NCBI GenBank assembly: GCA_046728935.1
Contig: JBKPFS010000063.1
Coordinates: 1-18,926, forward strand
DNA length: 18,926 nt
Direction of reading: 5' to 3'
Source of the DNA: DATAFO01 sp046728935
GTDB taxonomy: Bacteria; Actinomycetota; Thermoleophilia; Solirubrobacterales; 70-9
A model generated the notes under the pieces. That model had not been told where the DNA came from and made no database searches. It saw only the letters and a program-made list of their open reading frames with translations. The position numbers and the translations under genes are program-made. Shown in pieces: positions 1 through 5,506 of the stretch; positions within the stretch are counted from its first letter, which is position 1, and every line of letters begins with the position of its first letter.

Positions 1-127
1 TGGCGTCGAGCTCACCGGCCGCCACCCGGCGCAGGAGCGCCTCCGAGACCGCCGTGCCGAAGGCTGGCCGCTCCGCGAACGAGACCCGGATCAGCCTGAG
101 GCGTGGTTTGTGAGCGTTTCCTTGCAT
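1..127 (-). CDS. Lipoate-protein ligase-like protein, N-terminal part (runs off window)
   Basis: This minus-strand reading frame opens at an ATG (complement of 125-127) and stays open to the window edge, giving about 42 residues. The visible protein begins MQGNAHKPRLRLIRV, followed by an FAERPAF segment and an amphipathic helix ending RRVAAGELDA. From memory this resembles the first strand and helix of actinobacterial BPL/LPL-family lipoate-protein ligases, which attach lipoyl groups to the E2 and H proteins of 2-oxoacid dehydrogenases and glycine cleavage. The catalytic lysine and nucleotide-binding region lie outside the window, so function is not demonstrated. No clear Shine-Dalgarno precedes the ATG, and the CRP-like palindrome ends one base upstream of it. 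A longer open frame on the same strand over 12-221 is less protein-like and I regard it as spurious. Confidence 0.55.
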   Translation of the reverse strand, partial: MQGNAHKPRLRLIRVSFAERPAFGTAVSEALLRRVAAGELDA

Positions 128-128
128 C

Positions 129-144
129 TGTGACCGTCGTCACA
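129..144. promoter_or_regulatory. CRP/FNR-family operator, perfect palindrome
   Basis: The 16 bases TGTGACCGTCGTCACA match the consensus TGTGA-N6-TCACA exactly in both arms. The site lies between a minus-strand ligase-like start (127) and the plus-strand Rpf-like gene (start 315). CRP (Rv3676) directly controls rpfA in Mycobacterium tuberculosis, and Crp affects rpfA in Streptomyces, so the location fits that known control. It could activate the Rpf-like gene and, because it abuts the other start, repress the ligase gene. The match is seen in the sequence; the binding protein and direction of effect are inferred. Confidence 0.65.
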
Positions 145-211
145 CACACTCCGCTTTGCGGCTGGCAGCCTGCTCGATTCGCACGGACGCCCCTAGGGCA
201 GGCGCCGCCGG

Positions 212-297
212 TCGGTGCCACTCGACTGATTCGAGCCTAAAGCCGCCCAGGGGTCGCGAGCAGCCCGCCGGAGCGATCTTCGGCCCGGGCGCACCGA
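212..297 (+). promoter_or_regulatory. Structured 5' leader of the Rpf-like gene (candidate cis-regulatory RNA)
   Basis: A closing stem TCGGTGC (212-218) pairs perfectly with GCACCGA (291-297). Inside it are CTCGA/TCGAG (221-225/230-234) and GCCGGAG/CTTCGGC (267-273/278-284, one G-U pair). The region ends three bases before the GGAGGT ribosome binding site at 300-305. rpf genes in Streptomyces carry a c-di-AMP (ydaO) riboswitch, but I do not find its conserved 3' element here. I therefore call it an unassigned structured leader. High GC raises the chance of fortuitous stems. Confidence 0.4.
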
Positions 298-314
298 ACG
301 GAGGTGGTTCTTCC

Positions 315-749
315 GTGCTGTCAAGACGCCAAGTCGCCGCGGCCGCATGCGCCGTTGGCATCGCGATGACGAGCGCCGCCTCGGCGAATGCGGCCAAGCT
401 GAAGCTGGTCGATCGCCCCGCACACCTGTTCGAGCACGCGATCGACCTCCACCTGAAGGAAGTCGCCGAGCGCGCCGAGCGGCAGGGGGCCGCGACGCCC
501 ACGCCGGAGAGCCTCGGCGTCTCGCAGGCGACCCTGAACGCGGTCGCGGCCTGCGAGTCGGGCGGAGACCCGACCGCGGTCAGCTCGGCGGGCTACTTCG
601 GCAAGTACCAGTTCGACCTCGGCAGCTGGGCCTCGGTTGGCGGAAGCGGCAACCCCGCCGACGCTCCCGAGTACGAGCAGGACTACCGTGCGGCGCTGCT
701 CTACTCGCGCTCCGGGTCGAACCCCTGGCCGCTCTGCGGCGCTTCCTGA
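315..749 (+). CDS. Secreted Rpf-like (resuscitation-promoting factor) muralytic enzyme
   Basis: The 144-residue product has a signal peptide (MLSRRQ, then a hydrophobic stretch ending SAASANA near residue 26) and a C-terminal lysozyme-like Rpf domain (about 68-144). The domain begins at a conserved AACESGGDPTAV motif, where Glu81 is the expected catalytic acid. It continues with GYFGKYQFDLGSW and ends NPWPLCGAS. Cys80 and Cys141 match the disulfide pair of Rpf domains. Rpf proteins cleave peptidoglycan outside the membrane and promote exit from dormancy. The GTG at 315 is preferred because GGAGGT at 300-305 lies nine bases upstream and the signal peptide starts there. A TTG at 156 in the same frame would add non-secretory sequence running through the folded leader. 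Residues 28-66 form a charged, helical linker with no recognised domain. CRP control is suggested by the upstream palindrome. Confidence 0.85.
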   Translation: MLSRRQVAAAACAVGIAMTSAASANAAKLKLVDRPAHLFEHAIDLHLKEVAERAERQGAATPTPESLGVSQATLNAVAACESGGDPTAVSSAGYFGKYQFDLGSWASVGGSGNPADAPEYEQDYRAALLYSRSGSNPWPLCGAS

Positions 750-760
750 TGTCCCCAGCG

Positions 761-789
761 ACGTGGGAGATCTACGTCTGGCCCCACAT
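761..789. terminator. Weak candidate bidirectional terminator
   Basis: ACGTGGG (761-767) can pair with CCCACAT (783-789) with one mismatch, in the 68-bp gap between the convergent Rpf-like and crotonase genes. There is no U-tract on either strand, and an alternative GACGT/ACGTC pairing competes. Support is positional more than structural. Confidence 0.22.
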
Positions 790-817
790 CCTCAGGCTCG
801 TCTCCCCGGTCATGTGA

Positions 818-1558
818 TTAACCCGATGAGGCCTCTCGGGCGTCCTCTGAGTTGCTGCCCTCGCCGAGCAGCGCTCGCCTGAACACGCGTTCCTCCTCCT
901 CGAACAGGAATCCCCACAGATGGCGGCGCTCGAGCATGGTGCGGCGCTTGGTCTCGAGGATGGCCTGGCGCGGCAGGCCGGCGATCCGGTTGGCGAGCTC
1001 GATCGCGCGACCCACCAGGTCCCCGCCAGTCACCTCGCGCACGATGCCGAGCCTCTGCGCCTCCGGGGCGCGGACGATTCGGCCGGTCAGGCAGAGCTCC
1101 TGGGCGACGGTCGCCGGCAGCACCGCGCGGGCGGCCGCGTAGCTCGGGGGAATCCCTCGCGGCAGCTCCGGATAGCCGAAGGTGGCGTCGCGCGACGCGA
1201 TGCGCAGGTCGCAGAGCAGCGCCAGCGCGAAGCCGCCCGCGAGCGCCGGCCCGTTGACCGCGGCGACGACGGGCCGGCGGCAGTTGCCGACCGCCTGGAA
1301 GGCGACGGTGCTGGTCTCGATCAGGCGTTCGCGATGAGCCCGGTCACCTCCGAACTGGTCGGTGTCCATGCCGGAGCAGAAAGCGCTCCCAGCGCCGGTG
1401 AGCACGAGGCAGCCGATCCCCTCGTCATCCGACAGGGCTCGGAAGGCGTCCGCGAGCTCCATTCGCAGCTCGATCGAGAGCGCGTTTCGCTTCTCCGATC
1501 GTCGCAGCGTGACGAGCGCGACCTCGTCGCGACGCTCGATCGTCAGCAGGTCCGGCAC
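818..1558 (-). CDS. Enoyl-CoA hydratase/isomerase (crotonase) family protein, one catalytic Glu missing
   Basis: The 246-residue product is a single crotonase fold of usual length. It has the N-terminal strand LLTIERRDEVALVTL, the CoA/oxyanion loop around SAFCSGMD (58-64), and the second oxyanion segment VNGPALAGGFALALLCDLRI (101-120). In classical hydratases a Glu follows the Gly-Gly pair (GGGCELA); here that position is Ala111. The second catalytic Glu is kept as Glu131 in FGYPELPRG. It may thus be an isomerase, hydrolase or other crotonase rather than a 2-enoyl-CoA hydratase. GTG at 1558 was chosen because crotonase homology begins there; the upstream extension to 1786 is basic, repetitive and contains another candidate gene. 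No good Shine-Dalgarno is visible. The stop of the 58-residue Cys-rich ORF lies 22 bases upstream, so the two may be cotranscribed. Confidence 0.85.
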   Translation of the reverse strand: MPDLLTIERRDEVALVTLRRSEKRNALSIELRMELADAFRALSDDEGIGCLVLTGAGSAFCSGMDTDQFGGDRAHRERLIETSTVAFQAVGNCRRPVVAAVNGPALAGGFALALLCDLRIASRDATFGYPELPRGIPPSYAAARAVLPATVAQELCLTGRIVRAPEAQRLGIVREVTGGDLVGRAIELANRIAGLPRQAILETKRRTMLERRHLWGFLFEEEERVFRRALLGEGSNSEDAREASSG

Positions 1559-1580
1559 GCCGCGCGATTCTACGTCGGCG

Positions 1581-1757
1581 CTAGCGAAGTCGCGGTGAGC
1601 GGCGGCGCCGCGACGCACGCGGCGCGTCGGCCGTGCGGCTGACCCTGATCTTGGCCGCGTCGAGAACCTCGGGCAGCTTCTGGGCGAGCATGCGCTCGAC
1701 GCAGTCGGGGCAGCAGCATTCGGGAACCGATACGCCGGTGCGGGGACAGGTGGACAT
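1581..1757 (-). CDS. Small Cys-rich protein (58 aa), possible metal-binding knuckle
   Basis: This ATG-initiated ORF encodes 58 residues with five cysteines in the first 19: Cys4, then the cluster ECCCPDC with Cys14, 15, 16 and 19. A short amphipathic helix (ERMLAQKLPEVLDAAKI) follows, then a strongly basic tail rich in Arg. CxxC-type spacing near the N-terminus resembles small zinc-ribbon or heavy-metal-binding knuckles, but I do not recognise a family. It ends 22 bases before the crotonase start on the same strand and is divergent from the HD-domain gene. Only an AGGGG about nine bases upstream resembles a ribosome binding site. It could be a fortuitous frame, but the cysteine pattern and operon-like spacing argue for a real gene. 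Confidence 0.45.
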   Translation of the reverse strand: MSTCPRTGVSVPECCCPDCVERMLAQKLPEVLDAAKIRVSRTADAPRASRRRRSPRLR

Positions 1758-1844
1758 ATCCGGCCCCTGTATCGGCACGATCGCACTCAGAGTAGAGCCG
1801 CCGGGCGGCGGAAAAACGACGCCGGGCCGTGCGAGACTGACCCC
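1758..1844. promoter_or_regulatory. Divergent intergenic interval, Cys-rich ORF / HD-domain gene
   Basis: This 87-bp gap must hold promoters for both directions. A small hairpin, CCGCC (1798-1802) with GGCGG (1807-1811), is followed on the plus strand by five A residues in a row. No convincing -35/-10 pair was identified. Confidence 0.3.
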
Positions 1845-2720
1845 GTGAGCGAGCCGCGCGGTGCGACGGAGCAGCCGGCCGAGGCCGAGGCCCCCGCGGG
1901 CCCCGGCGAGCGGGGGAGGAGGCCCGGCGACGCCATCGCGCGGGCGCGTGTCGCGGCGCCCAGCCGCGGCAACCGCAAGCTCGAGGCGCTGCTTGAGGGC
2001 GTCAACGACGACCCGGAGGTGGCGGCCTGGTGGCACATGGCGCAGGTGAACTCCGAGCGCCTGGGGATGTCGGATCACTCGTGGGTGCACGTGCAGATCG
2101 TGGTCAACATCGCCTTGCGGCTGCTGCGGCTGCTGGTCAAGGGCGGCATCTCGACCGCGATGGTCGCCGATCACGGGATGGGCGATCGAGACGCCGAGGT
2201 CGTGGTCGCGGCCGGGTCGCTGCTCCACGACGTCGGCATGTCGATCCATCGCGCTGACCACGAGGAGTACAGCCTCTTCCTCGCCGATCGAAAGCTCCAC
2301 AAGCTGCTCGGGGGGATCTACGAGGAGCCGGAACGGACGGTCGTCGTCTCCGAGGCCCTGCACACGATCATTGGCCATCGCCGCCGGGGCGAGCCGTTCA
2401 CGGTCGAGGCCGGGATCGTCCGGGTCGCCGATGCCCTCGACATGGCGCATGGGCGCTCGCGGCTGCCCGTCGACTCGGGCCAGATCGGGATCCACTCGAT
2501 CTCCGCCGCGGCGATCGACGAGGTCAAGATCTCGGCCGGGGAGGAGCGGGCCGTTCGGGTCGAGATCGCGATGAACAACTCGGCCGGTGTCTTCCAGGTG
2601 GACGACCTGCTCGCCACCAAGCTCCGCGGCACGCCCCTGGAGAGTCACGTCGAGGTGGTCGCCGCCGTATCCGGCGAGGCCGAGAAGCGCCTCCTCCCGG
2701 AGTTCCGGATCGAAACCTAG
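1845..2720 (+). CDS. HD-domain metal-dependent phosphohydrolase
   Basis: The 291-residue product has a low-complexity Pro/Ala/Arg N-terminus (1-45) and then an HD domain (about 60-205). Predicted metal ligands are His82 (SWVHVQIV), the His128-Asp129 doublet (GSLLHDVGMS), His173/His178 (ALHTIIGH) and Asp196 (RVADALD). The C-terminal 80 residues are beta-rich and carry no recognised domain. HD proteins hydrolyse phosphomonoesters, phosphodiesters or nucleotides; the substrate here cannot be told. The protein looks cytosolic, with no signal peptide or membrane segment. The GTG at 1845 gives the longest plausible protein; a start nearer residue 40 would also keep the domain. Its TAG stop (2718-2720) overlaps the stop of the convergent crotonase gene in the tetranucleotide CTAG, leaving no room for a separate terminator. 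Confidence 0.75.
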   Translation: MSEPRGATEQPAEAEAPAGPGERGRRPGDAIARARVAAPSRGNRKLEALLEGVNDDPEVAAWWHMAQVNSERLGMSDHSWVHVQIVVNIALRLLRLLVKGGISTAMVADHGMGDRDAEVVVAAGSLLHDVGMSIHRADHEEYSLFLADRKLHKLLGGIYEEPERTVVVSEALHTIIGHRRRGEPFTVEAGIVRVADALDMAHGRSRLPVDSGQIGIHSISAAAIDEVKISAGEERAVRVEIAMNNSAGVFQVDDLLATKLRGTPLESHVEVVAAVSGEAEKRLLPEFRIET

Positions 2721-3520
2721 ACGCCGGAGCCCTCGGCGCCGCGGCCTTCGCCCGCGGCGAAGCGCGCCGCGCCGGCGACCCCGGTGATCACCGAGTCGCG
2801 ACCGAGGCGCGCCTCGAGCGCGAGCCCCTCGGCCAGCGGCAGGCCCGCGCCCTCAAGGGCCGCGCGCCGGTCGGAGAGCATCGTCGGCTGCGGGAAGGCG
2901 GCCAGGCCCTCGGCGATCTCAAGCGCCCGCCCGAGGTGCTGCCCATCGTCCACCACCTCGTTGACGAGCCCCCACCGCAGGGCCTCGTCTGCCGCGACCA
3001 CGCGCCCGGTGAGGATCATCTCCAACGCCCTTCCCCGGCCGACGATCGCTGGCAGCCTCTGGGTGCCGCCGTCGATCAGCGGAACGCCGAAGCGCCGCTC
3101 CGTGAACCCCAGGCGAGCCGTCGTCGTGGCGATGCGCAGATCGCACCAGAGCGCCAGCTCGAGCCCGCCCGCCAGGCACCAGCCCGAGATTGCGGCGATC
3201 GTCGGCTTCGAGGCCTCGAGGCGGGTGAAGCCGAGCGGCCCGTCGGGGCGAGCGTCGAGCCAGGCGGCAGTTGCCTCGGGGTCTGAGCCCGAGAACTCCG
3301 CGGCCCTCTCCGCGAACGCCTTCAGGTCCGCCCCGGCGCAGAACGCCTCAGGGCCCTCGCCGGTGAGAACGAGCACCCGCGCGTCGTCGTCGGCCTCGAA
3401 CTCGCGAAAGGCCTCGAGCAGCAGCCCGGCGGTCTCGTCGTCGACGGCGTTTCGCCGCTCCGGCCGGGTGATCGTCAGCACCCCGGCGGCGCCATCGCGC
3501 TCGTATCGGACCTTGGTCAC
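2717..3520 (-). CDS. Enoyl-CoA hydratase/isomerase family protein with both catalytic Glu residues
   Basis: The 267-residue product is a full crotonase with the markers of a functional enoyl-CoA hydratase. It has oxyanion loop AFCAGADLKAF (59-69) and GWCLAGGLELALWCDLRI (113-130). Glu121 and Glu141 (LGFTERRFG) sit where the two catalytic glutamates of rat crotonase lie, followed by GGTQRLP (151-157). It would hydrate 2-enoyl-CoA in fatty-acid, branched-chain or aromatic-CoA catabolism; the substrate is unknown. GTG at 3520 was chosen because the family's first strand starts there (VTKVRYERDG). The in-frame extension to 3694 would overlap the divergent NTF2-like gene. No strong Shine-Dalgarno is seen, so a short or absent leader is possible. 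It is convergent with the HD gene (stops share CTAG) and divergent from the NTF2-like gene, 37 bp away. Confidence 0.88.
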   Translation of the reverse strand: MTKVRYERDGAAGVLTITRPERRNAVDDETAGLLLEAFREFEADDDARVLVLTGEGPEAFCAGADLKAFAERAAEFSGSDPEATAAWLDARPDGPLGFTRLEASKPTIAAISGWCLAGGLELALWCDLRIATTTARLGFTERRFGVPLIDGGTQRLPAIVGRGRALEMILTGRVVAADEALRWGLVNEVVDDGQHLGRALEIAEGLAAFPQPTMLSDRRAALEGAGLPLAEGLALEARLGRDSVITGVAGAARFAAGEGRGAEGSGV

Positions 3521-3557
3521 GGGCGGGATCGTATGCCGGTCGTGTATCCCCTGCCGT

Positions 3558-3926
3558 ATGCATGACCGCGATCGGCTCCGCGATTGGCTTGAGGGGTTCG
3601 CACGCGCCTGGGAGACCCGTGATCCGGAGTTGGTCGTCCCCCTTTTCACGGAGCGAGCGTCGTACAGAGAGGGACCGTTCGAGCAACCTCTCATCGGCGT
3701 TGACGAGCTCCGCGCCTATTGGTCGCGCCTGCCGCCGGCACGAGAGGACATCAGCTTCGGCTACGAGATCCTGGCCGTGACCGACTCGGGTGGCATCGCC
3801 AACTGGCGAGGCTCCTACACGCGGGCGGACGTGGACGAGCGCATCGAGGTCGACGGCATCTTGCTCATCTCACTCGACAGCGAGCGCCGCTGTCGGGACT
3901 TTCGTGAGTGGTCAGTTCGACGCTAG
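3558..3926 (+). CDS. NTF2-like / SnoaL-like small protein
   Basis: The 122-residue product fits the cone-shaped NTF2/SnoaL fold. An N-terminal helix pair (RDWLEGFARAWETRDPELVVPLF) is followed by TERASYREGPFEQPLIGVDE, another helix (LRAYWSRLP) and four strands ending CRDFREWSV. Members range from ketosteroid isomerases and polyketide cyclases to non-enzymatic ligand binders, and no residue here fixes the reaction. The ATG at 3558 is preferred because the fold starts there; the much longer open frame upstream is antisense to the crotonase gene. It is divergent from that gene with only 37 bp between starts. Its stop overlaps the stop of the convergent small membrane protein by four bases (CTAG at 3923-3926). 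Confidence 0.75.
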   Translation: MHDRDRLRDWLEGFARAWETRDPELVVPLFTERASYREGPFEQPLIGVDELRAYWSRLPPAREDISFGYEILAVTDSGGIANWRGSYTRADVDERIEVDGILLISLDSERRCRDFREWSVRR

Positions 3927-4177
3927 GGCCGACCGAGCCGCTCGAGCTCCTCGCGCGCCCGCTCCTTGCGGGTCTCGAGCCGGATCTGGATCAGGGAGAG
4001 GACGATCACCAGGATCGCGAAGAAGGCCATGACGACGAAGGCGGAATAGGTCACGACCTTGTCGTCGGTCCGCCCCCACGTCCCGACGCCGTCGGCCGCC
4101 ATCGCGGCCGGAGCGAAGGCGAGCACGATGGCGAGCGCCATGACGATTACCGAGCCGATGCGGGCGGCGCGACTCAC
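3923..4177 (-). CDS. Small membrane protein (84 aa) with signal-like N-terminus
   Basis: The 84-residue product has a hydrophobic N-terminal segment (about 8-28, ending PAAMAAD, a plausible signal-peptidase site). A short polar loop with GTWGRTDDK follows, then a transmembrane helix (about 43-65) and a charged cytoplasmic tail (RLETRKERAREELERLGRP). It starts at GTG (complement of 4175-4177) with no strong ribosome binding site. No family or function is recognised. The gene is divergent from uppP, 71 bp away, and its stop is interlocked with that of the NTF2-like gene. A link to envelope or phosphate functions is only a guess from position. Confidence 0.65.
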   Translation of the reverse strand: MSRAARIGSVIVMALAIVLAFAPAAMAADGVGTWGRTDDKVVTYSAFVVMAFFAILVIVLSLIQIRLETRKERAREELERLGRP

Positions 4178-4222
4178 GGCCCGGACTCTACCGCCTGCGG
4201 CGCCCAGCTTTAGCTGCGCGTA

Positions 4223-4252
4223 ACAAGGCCGTTTAGCATCCCGCGGCCTTGT
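4223..4252 (+). promoter_or_regulatory. Hairpin/palindrome covering the uppP start codon
   Basis: ACAAGGCCG (4223-4231) and CGGCCTTGT (4244-4252) are perfect 9-bp inverted repeats separated by 12 bases. The TTG start codon of uppP (4249-4251) lies in the 3' arm. In RNA the stem would bury the start codon; in DNA the same symmetry could be an operator. The inverted repeat is certain; a regulatory role is inferred. Confidence 0.5.
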
Positions 4253-5091
4253 CGGTTCTCGAAGCGATCCTGCTGGGGATCGTGCAGGGCCTGACCGAGT
4301 TCCTCCCGATCTCGTCCTCAGGCCACCTGATTCTCGTCCCCTGGCTCCAGGACTACACGTTCCTCCAGGACAACGAGTCCTTCAACAAGACGTTCGACGT
4401 CGCCCTCCACGTCGGCACGCTGGCGGCGGTGATCACCTACTTCCGCGTCGAGCTGGTCGCGATCGTCGCCGGCTTCCTGCGCACGGTGCGCAAGCGCGCG
4501 ATCGGCACCGGCGACGAGCGGCTCGCGTGGGTCTTGATCGTGGCGACGATCCCGGCCGTGATCGTCGGCGGCCTCGGCTCGGATTGGATCGACGACAACC
4601 TCGGCGAGCCGTGGATGATCGCGGTCCTCCTGATCGTCTTCGGCCTCGTCCTCGGGGCGGCCGACCGGCTGCCCGAGCGGCGCGGGGTCGAGGACGTGAC
4701 CTTGCGCCAAGGGCTGTTCATCGGCGCGGCCCAGGCGATCGCGCTGGCGCCTGGGACGTCGCGCTCGGGGATCACAATCACCGCCGGGAGGCTGCTCGGC
4801 CTCACCCGCGACGCCGCGGCGAGGATCTCGTTCCTGATGCTCGTGCCGGCGACGGCGGGCGCCGCGGTGTTCAAGGCGTACGACGCCCTCAAGGAGGGAC
4901 TGCCCGACGGCGTCGCCGGGCCGATGGTCGCGGGCACGGTCGCATCCGCGATCTCGGGGTACCTGGCAATCGCCTGGCTGCTCGCCCTCGTGCGCCGACA
5001 CAGCTACGACGTGTTCGTGGTCTACCGGGTCGTGGTCGGCGTCATCCTGCTCGGCCTGATCGCCACCGGGGTCTACTCCTCGACGTTCTGA
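4249..5091 (+). CDS. uppP: Undecaprenyl-diphosphatase
   Basis: The 280-residue polytopic membrane protein removes a phosphate from undecaprenyl diphosphate, recycling the lipid carrier of peptidoglycan and other surface polymers (BacA/UppP family). The N-terminus LEAILLGIVQGLTEFLPISS, followed by SGHL, is the family signature, with the QGLTE glutamate (Glu17), Ser22-24 and His26. His54 lies in FDVALHVGT, and the second signature APGTSRSGITI (167-177) contains Arg172. Length and about eight hydrophobic segments are typical. The TTG at 4249 is forced: no ATG or GTG codon lies between it and the conserved LEAI motif. The ribosome binding site is weak and the start sits in a 9-bp stem, so expression may be limited at initiation. 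Overexpression of this family is known to give bacitracin resistance. Confidence 0.95.
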   Translation: MSVLEAILLGIVQGLTEFLPISSSGHLILVPWLQDYTFLQDNESFNKTFDVALHVGTLAAVITYFRVELVAIVAGFLRTVRKRAIGTGDERLAWVLIVATIPAVIVGGLGSDWIDDNLGEPWMIAVLLIVFGLVLGAADRLPERRGVEDVTLRQGLFIGAAQAIALAPGTSRSGITITAGRLLGLTRDAAARISFLMLVPATAGAAVFKAYDALKEGLPDGVAGPMVAGTVASAISGYLAIAWLLALVRRHSYDVFVVYRVVVGVILLGLIATGVYSSTF

Positions 5092-5103
5092 GGCCGCAGT
5101 CGG

Positions 5104-5361
5104 CTAGCCGAGCGGGCTGTCGCCGGCGACGATCACCAGCCCGACGATCACGCCGGTGAGGGCGACCCCGAGGCCGATGACGCCGACGACGCCCCCCAGG
5201 GAGCCGCTGAGTGTGCGGCCGCCACGCCAGGCCTGGGACGAGCGCGCCAGGCCCGCGACCGCGATCGCGAATGCGGTCGTGATCCCGACGCCGGCGACCA
5301 GGGCGCCGGCGACCGCTTCGAGCAGCGAGTGGAGGTCGACGAGCTCGCCGCTCGGGATCAT
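5104..5361 (-). CDS. Small two-helix membrane protein (85 aa)
   Basis: The 85-residue product starts MIPSGELVDLHSLLEAVAGA and contains two Gly/Ala/Val-rich hydrophobic helices (about 16-38 and 55-79). They are joined by a basic loop (ARSSQAWRGGRT), which suggests a hairpin with both ends on the same side. No family is recognised. The start at 5361 is favoured over the upstream ATG at 5436, because the intervening segment would overlap an 11-bp stem-loop and is not protein-like. The stop lies 12 bp from the convergent uppP stop and inside a 12-bp palindrome (5100-5111). The gene is divergent from the response regulator and shares its PHO-box interval, so phosphate control is possible. Confidence 0.6.
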   Translation of the reverse strand: MIPSGELVDLHSLLEAVAGALVAGVGITTAFAIAVAGLARSSQAWRGGRTLSGSLGGVVGVIGLGVALTGVIVGLVIVAGDSPLG

Positions 5362-5395
5362 GCTCGTGTCGCCTGTGCCGCTGCGACAAATAGGT

Positions 5396-5432
5396 AGCGC
5401 GCGGCCCGGGGCAGGGAGTGAGGCCGCGCGCT
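5396..5432. other. Strong 11-bp stem-loop in the divergent interval
   Basis: AGCGCGCGGCC (5396-5406) and GGCCGCGCGCT (5422-5432) are perfect inverted repeats with a 15-base loop. On the minus strand the hairpin would sit 35 bases upstream of the small membrane protein start. On the plus strand it precedes the response-regulator PHO box. There is no U-tract, so a standard intrinsic terminator is unlikely. Confidence 0.5.
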
Positions 5433-5434
5433 GC

Positions 5435-5451
5435 ACGAGAGAGGATCTCGT
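5435..5451. other. Second small stem-loop
   Basis: ACGAGA (5435-5440) pairs with TCTCGT (5446-5451) around the loop GAGGA. It follows the 11-bp stem-loop after two bases. In the plus orientation the loop is purine-rich and Shine-Dalgarno-like. The role is unknown. Confidence 0.3.
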
Positions 5452-5506
5452 CGCGGCGCAGTCTCGTCACGGATTCCCGCTAGTTGGTGAACATTCGGGG
5501 AATCAA

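Noticed and set aside
12..221. 69-codon minus-strand open frame at the left edge
   Set aside because: It runs through the CRP palindrome and the start of the Rpf leader, its composition is not protein-like, and it competes with the better ligase-like frame.
145..314. c-di-AMP (ydaO) riboswitch upstream of the Rpf-like gene
   Set aside because: The context is right, but the conserved ydaO segments, including the GCTAACC-like 3' element, were not found by eye. Kept only as an unassigned structured leader.
1559..1786. N-terminal extension of the first crotonase
   Set aside because: The 76 added residues are basic and low complexity, lack family homology and overlap the Cys-rich ORF in another frame. 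The crotonase fold begins at 1558.
2784..3557. Long plus-strand open frame in front of the NTF2-like gene
   Set aside because: It is antisense to the second crotonase and Ser/Arg-rich, as expected for a shadow frame. Only the part from 3558 resembles a protein family.
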